Shown here: piece after piece, positions 34,245 to 45,920 of the stretch
How positions within the stretch are numbered: the first letter of the stretch is position 1
How the letters are laid out: each line of letters opens with the position of its first letter
From: Tubulanus polymorphus
Taxonomy: Eukaryota > Nemertea > Palaeonemertea > Tubulaniformes > Tubulanidae
Direction of reading: 5' to 3'
Assembly (NCBI RefSeq): GCF_964204645.1
Contig: NC_134035.1
Coordinates: 9,486,501-9,550,500 of the forward strand
DNA: 64,000 bases
Position numbers and translations under genes: made by a program
The notes under the pieces: generated by a model
What the model saw: only the letters and a program-made list of their open reading frames with translations
Told to the model about the DNA's origin: nothing
The model's database searches: none

Positions 34245-34720
34245 CCTGACATCCTCGCTTGCCAGGGTCTTACGGTCAATATCAAAGAAAACTTTATTCA
34301 GATCGTTGATATGTAACGCCGGATTGCGCCATCAGATGCGTTCAATAAATAAATAGAAAAAATTATAGAAAGTCCGCTATACCGGAGCAAAGCGGTCCAA
34401 AAGCACTACGCCAATTATTCAATAAAGAATCTTTTATGAGTTTTGACTTTTCGTACATTAACAGTCTTTACTTTCTTGAAGATTCCAGAAACCCGAAACG
34501 AACGATCACATTGGCAAGAGCATGGTTTTCATAAGAATGAATTCTTTGAATATTGCGTCAAAAACTCAATCTAACGAAAAGTATGGCAGAGAAGACTGCC
34601 CAAGACCATCCTCGCTTGCCAGGGGTCCGGTATCACTCCCGAACTCGCTTCCACCAGCGGAACAGAGCGTAGTGGGTTCGAATCCCTTGACGGGTGAAGA
34701 TGGCCCAAGACCTGCAACGG
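34245..34720. repeat. CATCCTCGCTTGCCAGGG-family elements next to the ADAR start
   Basis: The terminus ATCCTCGCTTGCCAGGG occurs at about 34251 and again at about 34611. The same terminus forms the ends of the foldback at 62857-63101. A B-box-like GGGTTCGAATCCCTTG lies at 34676-34691. Confidence 0.45.
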
Positions 34721-35579
34721 ACTGTTTTCCGGTAGGGAGGTGCGGCAGAATTGGACAGGCAACCAGTCTAGCGCGGCGGCGCGGGAATCGCCCTATCTAT
34801 GACGCAATACAATATCAAAATGGCGTGCTTTACCATAACATGAAAAGCAAAAACCTCACCTAATAAATTACAAACATTGCCACCCCTTTCAGACCCCTGA
34901 AATCAGTATTTCAATATTTGGTAAGTGTTCGTAACATTGGTTTAAATGGCTAAAAATATTCCGTCCCAGATATAATGGGTAATCATTATTTCAGAGGCAC
35001 AAGTAAGTAACGCGAACGCTGCACGTGTAAGCTACAATACAAGTTACAGCAAGGTGGTGGCGCTCAGCCAAGCATATCGTCATTCCTTCCATCCTGATAT
35101 TTCTAGACCGCGATGGGCTTCACCCCGGTGTGTTGTTATGAATTTGTTCTAAAATGATTCCATCGACTGATTACGTCGTAAGTTTATTTCATCATTAAAA
35201 ATGTTGTCTTCATCGGCTTCAAGATAATATATAAACTGTTCAGGCGCGTTGGAAGTAATTTTTGGTTGCTGCGGCCAAATACCGATTTTGGACAGGTTCT
35301 AAATATTCTAAATTAATTTTCTTCAAAAACCTGGTATTCAAAGAAACAAAAACAAAGTGGCTATATTTACGGCGTCGTAAAGCGGCCGTAAATTCTATAT
35401 TTACAACGGTTTTATATTGAATTTAGGATTATGGGCTAGAGAAGAGAGGATAAGTGTCAAGAGGGTGAGAAGAGGGTCCAGAGGGTTAGGGTTAGGGTAA
35501 GAGTCCGTTTTGCTCCCTAGGGATAGGATTAGGGTAAGGTGAGGCTATATTTAGTTAAAACATTCGACCGGTTTCCAAC

Positions 35580-35648
35580 GAGCTCGGTGGTCTAGAGGTA
35601 TTATGCTGCGCTAGTAATTAACTGGCCCGGGTTTGAGTTTCGCTCTAT
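35580..35648 (+). repeat. tRNA-like fragment
   Basis: GCTCGGTGGTCTAGAGGTAT resembles an A-box arm and GGCCCGGGTTTGAGTTTC a degraded T-arm. The B-box is mutated, so it is a pseudogene or SINE head. Confidence 0.4.
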
Positions 35649-36104
35649 CCGCTCTATTTTCGCTAACTCGATTCTCCACACTTGCCTTGAATTTTCTAAT
35701 TCGCACACCCTAGTGCGCATGCGTAACGTGAATTAGCCAATCACAATGAAACGTCGTAAATATAGCTAGTGTCGTCCGTTTACGGCGTCGTTAAAATAGC
35801 CTGCGCGAAACAAAAACGTCCAGTAAATTATTGCCGCAGCTTTCGCTGCTGCAGTCACTACGGTTCCAACACCGTTCATGTTTCTTCATTACTTTCTTTC
35901 TTATATTTCATGTTCAACTCTAGATGCAAAACCTAAACTGTGGATAGGAAAACCCCGTGAATTAATGAACTGCAGATTGAAGCGAACAATTTAATTAGTA
36001 AGTTCAAATTTTAAATTCGATATTTCTGCAGTTATTTCTAAGGAAAGAAAACATTCTTAGATTTGTCTATTATAGGTATCACTTCAACATGTTCAATGGG
36101 AATT

Positions 36105-36385
36105 TTGATTCAGCGCAGGATGACAAGGAACCACTCTTGGATTCTGCACAGGACAACAGGAAGCAGTGTTTGACAATCAGACTTTTTTGGTTTCGCACCG
36201 GACATCAGGAATCACTCGTGGATTCTTCACGGGACATCTAGGAATCAGTGTTTCACAATCAGACTTTTTTGTATCCAGCACGGAACATCAGGAATCACTC
36301 TTGGATTCTGCATAGGTCAACAAGAAGGAATCAGTGTTTCACAATCAGACTTTTTTGGATTCAGCTCATGACATCAGGAGTCACT
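36105..36385. repeat. ~82-bp tandem repeat, about three copies
   Basis: Units contain ATCAGGAATCACTCTTGGATTCTGCA and TTTCACAATCAGACTTTTTTGG in the same order. The CACTC landmark recurs at about 36132, 36213 and 36296. Copies are moderately diverged. Confidence 0.8.
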
Positions 36386-36934
36386 AAATGTGGAATTTCA
36401 AGATAAGTTACATTTATCTTTATCGGTTGTTGACTTGATTTTAAGGGACCAGTTTCATAGTGTTTGATATAAACCATGTTTTGAAATGAAATCACAGAAA
36501 CCTGTTGCATTTATTCAATCATTTCAAATTTCTCAATATCGGTGAATATTTGGCTAGGATAAGTTCGTGGTTGGGATTGTTATTTCAGTAAGCGGATTTA
36601 AAGGTTTTCTAAATTGCTATCAACTCAAATGTTATTTCTAATCAATATGAAACTGGTTCCTGATGTCAATAATACAACTGTTATCAATCATGTTCTTTCA
36701 TGACAATCAAATCATGTATATATCTTGAGAGTGCGAATTTCTGTAGATTAAACTGCTGTACTTATTTCATACCGATTGAACAGTTACAGATACATGTAAC
36801 ATTGTGTACACATACAGAGTACAGATCACTGCATTACTTCATCCTATGATTGAACAGTGATTCAATGTCCTCTCATCTTCACTAGATTCCCATCCGTCTA
36901 ACTAAAACATCATTACATTTTAACTCATCTAACC

Positions 36935-37220
36935 GCGGGGTTTGGGGAGGATTGGTAGGGTTGGGGGGAGGGAAGGGGTAGGGTTGGGGGAGGGAAAGGG
37001 TAGGGTTGGGGGAGGGAAGGGGTAGGGTTGGGGGAGGGAAGGGGTAGAGGGAGGACGGGAGGGATGGGGTAAGGGAGGACGGGAGGGATGGGTTCTGGGA
37101 GTGAGGGTGGGATGTAGGGGTGGGGCGGTAGGGGTATGGTGGAGTGGAGAGAATGGGTGGTGGTAGGACATTGGAGGGAGGGGTACGGGTGAGGGGTTTA
37201 GGTAGTATAGGGTGTACGGT
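36935..37220 (+). repeat. G-rich minisatellite (GGGTAGGGTTGGGGGAGGGAA type)
   Basis: Repeats of about 25 bp such as GGTAGGGTTGGGGGAGGGAA. Dense G-runs make G-quadruplexes likely on the plus strand. Pro-rich minus-strand frames are low-complexity artefacts. Confidence 0.9.
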
Positions 37221-39580
37221 CTAGGTTGGGGTGGTTTAGTCAATAGTCTTGAAGTTCAGGATATTTCAGAAAATGTGTCCCATCTTTTTATTATTCTAAG
37301 TAACGACTAATCATTATGAAACACATCATGCGGCCACACGTGACTGCAACATGTCATGTTTCATGCTCCACCAGCCAATTGGACTAGTTCTATTTTACTG
37401 GTTATTATTTCTAATGAGACCCGGTTTCGATTCCCGGTGAGTGCGCATGTAATTACACCGTCACTTCTCTCAATCATTATGAGATAATTGCTCCAAGATT
37501 TTTGAATTGGGACGTTTCAATTCTTTGGGCCATTATTTTAGGTGTTGAATGATCACAAACTGCTCCTTGGCTCTGATCAAAATACAGCTTAATGAACATT
37601 CAATGCAACAACAATCATACGTAATAATTACTGTTGATATCTGACAGTTGATACTGCTTCTTTTTGAATACATTTCCTGCTGAAAGATGTATTCTATTTT
37701 CTTCTCTGCTATTTTAGAAACCGCTGTAAATACTGGTTCTAGTTAAAAAACTTATAGCCTGACGACTTTATTGACGAGAGTCGAGATGCAGTCACATTCA
37801 TTGCTGCTTCCTCTTTTTCTGCAGATTCTTAGAAAAGACAAAGACCTAAGCTCTTCATTTTTTGAAGAAGAGTAATGGTACTCATTATAGAAAAGTGATA
37901 TGTTTTGTAATCACTATGTATGGATTTTCAGACACACTTCATTTGCGGGATCAGCAGTACATGGCACAGTATATCACCATTCATAGATAGATATCCTTAA
38001 TAATTAGTTAAATCCTTTTCGAAAAGAAAGGACACATTTTCTGAAATAGACTTTACAATTTATAGGTGGGACATAGATTGATACGGAGAGACTATTCTAT
38101 TATTATATTCAGGATATTCTATTGATGACCGTATATTTCTACCTGTGACTGATAATTCTATTCTAGACGCGATTTAAGGGACTGCGAACTAATTATACTT
38201 AAATCGGGAAATATTTTACTGAATTTAAAAGTTGTAATAAGTTGAAAACAATATATTCAACCAGATGTAGTTGTAGTTTTCACAGGCTACCGCGACCTTC
38301 CTACTACATTGAGACTTTGATAAAGCGTATTATGCATTAGTAGTAGTTAGACATTATCTAAGATTATTTAACTGTGTTTGAAGTGAACTGAACGGTACGC
38401 AATAATCTTACCGTTATGGATAGATGGCGAATCTGATTTACAGCCGGGGCTTGACTGCGATTCAATAAAGATTCGTTGCTCTAGCGTACAGTAAAAATCC
38501 CCTAGAATTGAAACCAGCCCGCGATGCTATTGGTCTGTTTAGTCTGCCAATGCGTGAATCTTCAGCACGATAAATCAATTCAATACGGATTTCATTGTTT
38601 CGAAGATAGCAGAATCATTAACGCAGAAAACCCGTTATCGCTGCTTTGCAGCTATATTTATCATTCCTGACTACTAGAATAGAGTAGAACGTTGAATACA
38701 GATTATCGTCACAACATAGGGAGAAGATATCTAGTGTATTTTGCCATTTTTCACGATCGCATCAGTTTTTAAAAGTCATTTCATCCTCCGCTGTAATTTA
38801 AAATTTTATCGTTGCTCAATCAATTTGTTAGTTTATGATACCTTTTAGACTTCGATCAATGTATTATTTTATACGTAGACTCAAATTAGTGAATTATCCC
38901 ATTCAGTGCGTACGTAAATCTTGACTTTATACAAGTGATGGGTGATTCGTCCAATTCCCCGATTCAAAATATGCAACACTCAATTTCTCATGTTACGTAT
39001 GTTTGTTTTGGTACAGCAGTGACAATTTAACGGTTAAAAACTGCTCCACGCATGAAAATTCATCTCCAGTGCAGCCTTTAATAGTTACTGAACTATGGTA
39101 ATGAACCAAACTGCTTATCAAACCAGGGCCATAAAACTGAATTGCCTTTAATGAAGGCCATTGAGCCAAATTTATTCTCATGTTATCAAACCAAGGCCAT
39201 GAGCTATTTTACCCTGCGTGGTCACCAAATCAGAACCATAGACCAAACTTAAACTCTTTGGTCACCAAAACAGGGCCATGAATGAAAAGTTGTACAAGTT
39301 ATTTGTGTTGCCTTCAGAACTCTGTATTTGAGAATGAAATGATTAATGTGGAACTAATGACGTAGTTAATGGAAGATTCATCTGTATCAGTGTTGCTGCT
39401 GGTGCAACTAACACAATTTTTTGCTGTTTGTCTCTAAAAGATTAAACTTGATCCCAGCCGGAACTGATGAGAGTTCTAGTGAGACGACAAATGAGGAAAA
39501 GCCATATGAAAAGAAAAAATATAAAGCTAATGCGTAAGCTTCTACAACCACAAAATAAAACAGCATTAAATGCTGATAAA

Positions 39581-39780
39581 GAGTGGGGTCCGAGAGCAAT
39601 TCAAAGGTTTAGCGTCCTGCACGCTTAGCGAGCGGGCAGGGGTCTATACCTACCTCGACTCAAAAAAGAAAATGAAATATAAAGAGTGGGGTCCGAGAGC
39701 AATTCGAAGGTTTAGTGTCCTGCACGCTTAGAGGGCGGGCAGGGGTCTATACCTACCTCGACTCAAGCGCTAAAAGTCAG
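39581..39780. repeat. 103-bp tandem pair with a conserved hairpin
   Basis: GAGTGGGGTCCGAGAGCAAT starts at 39581 and again at 39684. Each unit holds CCTGC-a-CGCT-loop-AGCG-g-GCAGG. In the second copy the changed base keeps pairing through a T-G wobble. Unit ends GAGT and ACTC are also complementary. Confidence 0.7.
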
Positions 39781-40674
39781 AGAAAATAGTAAAAACGAAA
39801 AATGGCAAATGAAGGAAAATGGCTGGAGTTCGATTTGTTCCACTGGGTTCAAGTGTTAACTTGAAAAGACAATCAAATTAGAGTCAAACAGATTATTTAT
39901 GACATATATTTTGTCAGCATCAGCAGTTCATAATCATTGATTAATGAATCTTTTGAATAAGATTCCATAAAACAACTTGCTTATATAAAACCTCTAGTAG
40001 AGAGTATAGAAATATCTAATCTAACTATCAACTGTCATTGGTCCACAACGGTTTCATAATAAGAGTGACAACGTTGAATTTGTGAAGCAACATAAATAGA
40101 GTTAATTGATTAATTTTGATCTCAGCCATCATTCTTGTCCTTGGTTTGTGTTTGGCCTTCTCACAACATTTTTTGAGTGTGGAGGTTTGGTTTGGGCTTT
40201 TTTCCTTGGTTCGGGTGAACCCTCCGTATACCCCCCCCTACCTTACAACATTATTGATTAAGTTCCTCGGGTTTGGTTTGATGTTTTGGAGATGAAACCT
40301 CTACAACTCAAACTCGCATCATTTGATGAAATGAAATCTGTTTACGGATGACTGCTGCAAAATACCGTGAAACTGTGATATATCGTGAATGCTTATTGGA
40401 GGGAGCAGAAATAATAGGAATAATTTCTATGAATTCGATGAAAATTGATAAAGAAATCATCTGTAAAATTCAAGCCATGTGATTTTCAAGTCCACACTAG
40501 ACATATGATCATTTGAGTGCCGTCAAAATTGTAGAAAAGGATCTGCTAGTCCCGTCAATGATGCAATTGATTTAAGGATTTCAATTTATATATGAAATTG
40601 ATATGATCGTGAAAAATGGCAAATCGCTTTGTAGTTATTGTACAGATGAGCGGTGTCTGAGGAGAGAGTTGATG

Positions 40675-41005
40675 AGTTGATGAGACATGATGGGAGGGCA
40701 TTGAGGGAGGGCTAGGTGGGAGGGCATTGAGGGATGGGGTGAGGGATGGGGAAAGGGAGGGTCGGGGTGAGGGTGGGCGGGAGGGAAGGGGTCCGGGAGG
40801 GCGGGAGGGAAGAATCCGGGAGGGCGGGAGGGATGGGCTCCAGGAGGGCGGGAGGGAAGGGGTCCGGGAGGGCGGGAGGGAAGGGATCCGGGAGGGAAGG
40901 GCTCCGGGAGGGCGGGAGGGAAGGGGTCCAGGAGGGCGGGAAGGATGGGATCCGGGAGGGCGGGAGGGATGGGGTCTGGGAGGGTCGGGTCGGGAGGTTA
41001 GGTGA
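40675..41005 (+). repeat. G-rich minisatellite (GGGAGGGCGGGAGGGAAGG type)
   Basis: About 24-bp units (GGGAGGGCGGGAGGGAAGGG). Gly/Arg/Glu frames are low complexity, not genes. High G-quadruplex potential on the plus strand. Confidence 0.9.
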
Positions 41006-41404
41006 GTTGAAATGTTCTGATGTTTTAGTTAGACAGATGGGAATCTAGTGAAGATGAATCACTTTTCAATCACAGGATGAAGTAATGCAGTGATCTGTAC
41101 TCTGTATCTGTACACAATGTTACATGTATCTGTTACTGTTCCATCAGTATGATTGAAATAAGTACAGCAGTTTAATCTACAGAAATCCTGTACTGTTTCT
41201 GTCTGATTGATTGATAATTTTGAGATGTTACATTCTGCTCTATTGTCACTGATTATTGTTTCGTTTTCTTTTCAGAATGAAATAAATGCAATAGAATTTA
41301 CTATTTAAACAGGCTCATTTAAAAGTTAAGTACAACACTTTTCATGAATTTCTCTACAGTCTCTGTTATTGTTTTACTCATTTTACTCAAACTCGTCATT
41401 TACA

Positions 41405-41999
41405 GGATGAGATACACACTGCAAGCAGCAGCAGGTAAAACCTGCCAGGAATTTTTTTTTTTAGAGAACTGTTCTATATGAATTATTCTATCTGTTTATG
41501 TTGCCAGCATTCAATCACTCAAAGATCACTGCTTAGTTTGAGGTGGGTTTTCGATCGTTAAAACTCATTTATGTCCTGATCAAAGTTGAAATTATCAAGA
41601 TCTTTATGTTTTCCATACATATATTCAGTGAACAGAGCGATGGAGGTTTTGGCACCCAACAATCGACCTCAAACTGCTGGCTTAACCCTTTCAGTGCTTC
41701 TACACCGCAGTGCGGTGTATGAATCGGTGATGGATTTTGCTAGTACACTGCACTGCGGTGTATTGATGTAATTAGTAATTAGTAATTATCTCTATTGAAA
41801 AATGGCAGCACCTGTCTAACATAGTGAAATACTAGTAACTAACGATACACCGCGCCGCGGTGTAGACGCACTATAGTGGTATTCCTGTTATTCAACACAC
41901 TAGGGTGGAATTTTTGAAATTTTCAAATTATCTCCAGCACTTTAGGGTATTAATAAGTCAGCACTGAAAGGGTTAAAAACATTGATGAAAATGGTAAGT
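41405..41999 (+). CDS. Weak exon candidates of an unidentified gene
   Basis: An acceptor (TTTACAG at 41405) and donor (CAG|GTAAAA near 41435) bound a short exon. A second exon begins after TATTCAG at about 41629 and reads NRAMEVLAPNNRPQTAG before a piggyBac-type MITE (41682-41976). After the MITE the sequence AAAACATTGATGAAAATG runs into a donor GTAAGT. Removing the MITE with one TTAA leaves the frame open across the junction. No family was recognised and no consistent chain of exons was built, so the call is tentative. Confidence 0.25.
41682..41976. mobile_element. piggyBac-type MITE with TTAA target duplication
   Basis: TTAACCCTTTCAGTGCT at the left is matched by AGCACTGAAAGGGTTAA at the right; TTAA is the piggyBac target duplication. 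The interior has hairpins built on CACCGCAGTGCGGTG and CACCGCGCCGCGGTG. About 295 bp and no coding capacity. Confidence 0.85.
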
Positions 42000-42330
42000 T
42001 TTTGATTTGGTGTGAAACTGCTCTTATTTCATAACAACTTAACTGACAATTTCTAACATTTGTTTTTAGGAGCTGAAATAAGTGGAACCCTTGACAGAAT
42101 CTGTGAACAGTAAATATTGGGAATTCACTTCACATTTGTGAAAGATGGACATTGCTTTAGATCCTCAAAACAAAAACGTTACCGGTGAATATCTCTACAG
42201 ATTCTAGTCTCTGTTTGACTGTAACTTTATAAACTCATTTCCTGATTAGAAGCTACGTTAATCAGCAAAGGCGAATTTTCAATCACTTCTATTCTAGTCA
42301 AAGTTCAGATCATCAAAATTATTCAACTTT

Positions 42331-42405
42331 TGTATTCAAGGGCCCAAAATGAAGCTGAACTTGCAGTAAACATTGTGCTCTACAAATCAAACAAGTCAGA
42401 AGTGG
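42331..42405 (+). CDS. Weak internal exon candidate
   Basis: Between an acceptor (TATTCAAG near 42340) and a donor (GAAGTG|GTGAGT near 42405) the frame is open and reads AQNEAELAVNIVLYKSNKSEV. No similarity was recognised. It could belong with the exon candidates on either side. Confidence 0.2.
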
Positions 42406-42890
42406 TGAGTTTTATATCGCTTTATTCAGTACTTTGTGGTTTTCCTCAAATCAAGTCCAGAAAATGATGTGTTCTTGATCGGTCAATGTTGGCAGCTATC
42501 AACGCTTTACTAGAGGACGCAGCTTAAACCTTCGATCAAACACCTCAGAAATCTGCATACACTCAACACATTGTGATAAACTACTCGTTAAACCTGGTGG
42601 GTTTTCTGTAAATCGAATACAAACAAATTGCAGTGTCTATTTATTTCATTGACTATTTTCTGGCATATTTTTTCCTTCCAGAATGCAACACTAATTGGAG
42701 CTGGAGAAATTAAGAATATTTACCTTCAAAGAGTGAAGAACCTCTATTTGTTGCTAAGCTGCTATTCTTTTAAGAAACTAAGTATATTTCTCTATACCTG
42801 ATTCTAGCTTGTTATAAAACTTAACAGCTCAATTATTTGTATTTGTTTATTTTCTCAGAAAATCATCAGTTCTCTTAACTTAATGACATA

Positions 42891-43167
42891 ATGACTCTTG
42901 GAAGTGAAATCCTGCTAGATGGCACTGAGCTAATCCGATACAAGTTTAGAAATGGTGAGTTTTTCATCACTCCACTGTGCTCTAATTTGATAATATTCGA
43001 ACAATCGTTTATTTTGTACAGAATTTTTGTGTGATTCTCCGGAAAGAAGTGCGGCTGCTGCTGAAGCTAAAGCTGATACTGATGCTGATGCTGATCCTGA
43101 ATCAATTCTGCTCAACACAAGTTTTGAAATGATTGATTTTCTAATGGAATTTAGCCCCAATTTCTGA
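42891..43167 (+). CDS. Small two-exon reading frame, unknown function
   Basis: ATG at 42891, exon to 42954, donor GTGAGT, acceptor TTGTACAG, second exon 43022-43167 ending in TGA. The phases match (1 to 2) and give 69 residues: a start MTLGSEILLDGTELI, then an Ala/Asp repeat section (AAAEAKADTDADADPES) and a hydrophobic end (SFEMIDFLMEFSPNF). Good splice sites and a complete frame support it, but the protein is short and unrecognised, and it could be the end of a longer transcript. Confidence 0.3.
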
Positions 43168-43423
43168 CTGCTATAATTTTCTTAATACGTTGCTAATTCT
43201 TCTCATAGTATAATGATTTATTGCAGCATGAAATTTATCCAATAGAACAATTTGAAAACTGATCAAAGATTGAATAATGGTGTTGAATTATCTAGAATTA
43301 TAAGGTAATCATAAAGTTCTAGTTTCCGAAATATTTCATAAAAACAATTCTCACTTGACTGTTAATTCAATCGAACATTTTCAATGACATATTTGCAGAT
43401 GCAAGTTTTCTCTCTTATTCTAG

Positions 43424-43513
43424 GACGAAGTGGGGACCAATATGCCATTTGACACGGATAGGGACCAGCCATCTACCTGGAGATATGCTGCCACTTATTT
43501 CCGAGATGTGTAA
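43424..43513 (+). CDS. Candidate terminal coding exon, unknown protein
   Basis: A strong acceptor (CTCTTATTCTAG) is followed by a 29-codon open frame ending in TAA, starting DEVGTNMPFDTDRDQPSTW and ending YFRDV. Composition (Trp, Tyr, Asp, Pro) looks coding, unlike the surrounding AT-rich sequence. I do not recognise the protein. Upstream exons may be those at 41.4-43.1 kb, but this was not established. Confidence 0.3.
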   Translation, partial: DEVGTNMPFDTDRDQPSTWRYAATYFRDV

Positions 43514-44520
43514 TTTTAAAGTTTAAAGTCAAATATATGATCGGTATTATATTGTGCTGGCCGACACGGGCAGGCGACTGTTATTCTGGTTGTGATGGTT
43601 TCATGGACTGCGTGTCACATATCCATCAAAACAATAGTGTTTTCCCCTGATTTGTCTTTCAAAGCTGTAACGTAGTTTTTTCTAATAAATAGCCTGACTC
43701 GGGCATAGAATTGATTTAAACCCCGCTATATGCAAATTTAAAAGATTAAAAAAGGCGTAATTTATTTATCAAGAATTCGAATCAAAATAAAAAAAGTTAA
43801 TGAAGAAATACCTAGAACAAGGTATGCCTTAAATAACAAAACCTCTCACCTAGGCACTTAACACCCTCTAGCTTTTCTTTTCTCAATTCACTTGTTTTTC
43901 CTTCTCTATTTTTTCCTGTTTTAGTTATTTCTTCAGACTTGACGATGGTCTCTAGAGAGACTCCTAAATGTTGTCTTCTAATCATTTTAAATTTGTGTAA
44001 AGTGGGTTTTAATTTTCATTGAAAATTAATTAGTTAAATTTTAGATTGAATATAGCTGCAAAGCAGCAATAATGGGTTTTCTGCCTCGCCAAGCTAACCC
44101 CTATTGAGGGAATTAGAGAAACCCTAATGATGGGCTTTCTGAGATGGATCAAGGGCATGAAATAATTTTCGCACTCCATGTAACTGCATTAGTTTGTAAT
44201 TGTTTGTACCTCGGGACCCGGTTTCATTGGTCTGGTTTTATATGATACACATGTATAATGTAAATGGGCATATTTAAAGTCACTCAATCAATGAAACCAA
44301 AACTTGAATTTGTAAATGTATAAACTTGTGTGATATAGTAAATGGACGTATTTTGTATGACTGTCCCGCAATCAATGAAACCTAAAAGTTGAAAAATCGA
44401 TGGGACAATAATATTTCGTGCGAACTAACGTTACTGTTTTATATGAAATAAAGATGAATTTTCTGTGTTGTTCTAGTTATGAATACAGACGCCAGCAATT
44501 ACACACACTCAGTGCGTCAA

Positions 44521-44750
44521 ATCCCCACTGGTTCAGTTTCATAGAAATAAGTTACTCAAAATAAAAAAAACTTACTCAATTCGAGTTTACCGACTCGATG
44601 AATACTTTTTGAGTAAATTATTTGTATGAAACTGAACCAGTGGGGATCTCGGAAACTGGAATCTCGGCTCAAATTTCTTAAAATAAAAAACTTATTCAAT
44701 TCGATGAATGAATACTTTTTAAGAAATTTGGGCCGAGATTCCAGTTTCAC
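44521..44750. mobile_element. Two adjacent foldback elements
   Basis: The first (44521-44647) has ends ATCCCCACTGGTTCAGTTTC and their exact complement. The second (44648-44750) has GAAACTGGAATCTCGGC and its complement. Both have interiors of AATAAAAAACTTACTCAATTCG type, suggesting related elements inserted side by side. Confidence 0.65.
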
Positions 44751-45680
44751 AAACCAATTGCGTTCAAACATAATCAAAAAGTGAAGTTTTATAAAATGTA
44801 ACCGAGGGTCCATTCGACATGGAATTGTTGAATTGCAGTTGACCCTATGTACCGGTTATGTGAAACAGGTTTCATGAACATAGTTAAACCGTAAAATTGA
44901 TTTATCCTTTCTTCGTGAAACTGGACACGAACTGAATTAAATACCGTACTCGCTATTTAGTGTGCGAAACTGATTGAAACCCTTTCGCATCAAAAACCAA
45001 ATCCTAGGGTACGGTTTCACAGATATGATTAACTTGAAGAATTAATCTATTTGGCCTTTTGTGAGACTTGGCCCCCTGTCGCTTAAACACATAATTTCTT
45101 CACAAATTCAGTTAAAAATTTCAACGTGTTTGTGAAACTGGGGCCTATGGTGTTCGGTACATATAATTGTTCATTTAGTCCTCACGAGGATTCCTACCCT
45201 GGCATGCGAAGGAATCAATTCAATTTCGAAGATAGCAAAGGCAAATGTATAGTGATAGTATATGGGCCTTCCCTTTCGCTTATACATGCGTAGTTTTATG
45301 TTGTTCTGTGCGAGGGTTTCAATTTGATGCTTTGCCACACCAAATACTTTCTCAAAAGGCGTGTGCGTTCAGAAAATGAAAGCATTTTATGACGACTAGC
45401 GTTATTTACTTTTAAATTTAGATGCTTTTCCTGAAATAAATGAGCAATTGTTAACGAGTTTGTGAAACAATGCGGAATAAATAAATCAAATGTTGCTGCC
45501 TTGCGTGCGTTGTTTAATCATTTTTCGAAAAAAGGCCAGAATATTTCTACTCTGGGATCGAAACCGGTGCACCCCTGTTCATCCTCTATTTAGCATCAGG
45601 ACCACTCTGAAATAGGAAGCAGTAATTTCTGGGTTCGAACCCAGGATATGATATCCGCCCAGTTTAGCTATGATGCTATC

Positions 45681-45920
45681 ATCGCCATCTATTGGAATTT
45701 GGCTGAACTGGCTAGCCAGTTCCTATTTGTCTCTGTCTCTTCTTTAATCCGTTAAAATCACACTTGCCATCTAGTGGATATAATCATCATTAGACTGTAC
45801 TCGTAGTATCATAGAAATCCACCACCAGATGGCAAGTGTGATTTCGGCACATCGAAGAAGAGTCAGTGAGACAAATAAGAGCTGTCTAGTCGGTTCAGCC
45901 AAATTCCAATAGATGGCGAT
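45681..45920. mobile_element. Foldback MITE with ATCGCCATCTATTGGAATTT termini
   Basis: Perfect 28-bp terminal inverted repeats. The interior is also largely self-complementary (AATCACACTTGCCATCT with AGATGGCAAGTGTGATT), giving one long hairpin of about 240 bp. Confidence 0.8.

Larger units (their letters stand above)
36736..41187. repeat. ~4.45-kb inverted-repeat structure
   Basis: The left arm 36736-36934 and right arm 40996-41187 are reverse complements at roughly 90% identity by eye (shared core GATCACTGCATTACTTCATCCT). Immediately inside each arm is a G-rich minisatellite, both G-rich on the plus strand, so the minisatellites themselves are not inverted copies. No transposase-like reading frame is present between the arms. 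Confidence 0.75.
34721..41390. other. Gene-poor repeat-rich spacer upstream of ADAR
   Basis: No recognisable gene. Contents, listed separately where distinct: a tRNA-like fragment near 35580, a short TTAGGG-like run near 35485-35500, an 82-bp tandem repeat, two G-rich minisatellites within an inverted repeat, degenerate AAACCAGGGCCAT repeats near 39095-39280, and a 103-bp tandem pair. Confidence 0.5.

Noticed and set aside
35485-35503. Interstitial telomere-like TTAGGGTTAGGG
   Set aside because: Only about two clean units within a generally G-rich run; too short to claim a telomeric relic.
36929-37243. Proline-rich minus-strand frame
   Set aside because: Low-complexity translation of a G-rich minisatellite with no splice or start context.
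39405-39600. CRISPR-like or array structure around the 103-bp pair
   Set aside because: Only two units, no short direct repeats with spacers, and the genome is eukaryotic.
40727-41048. Gly/Arg/Glu-rich plus-strand frames
   Set aside because: Periodic translation of the second G-rich minisatellite; composition comes from the repeat.
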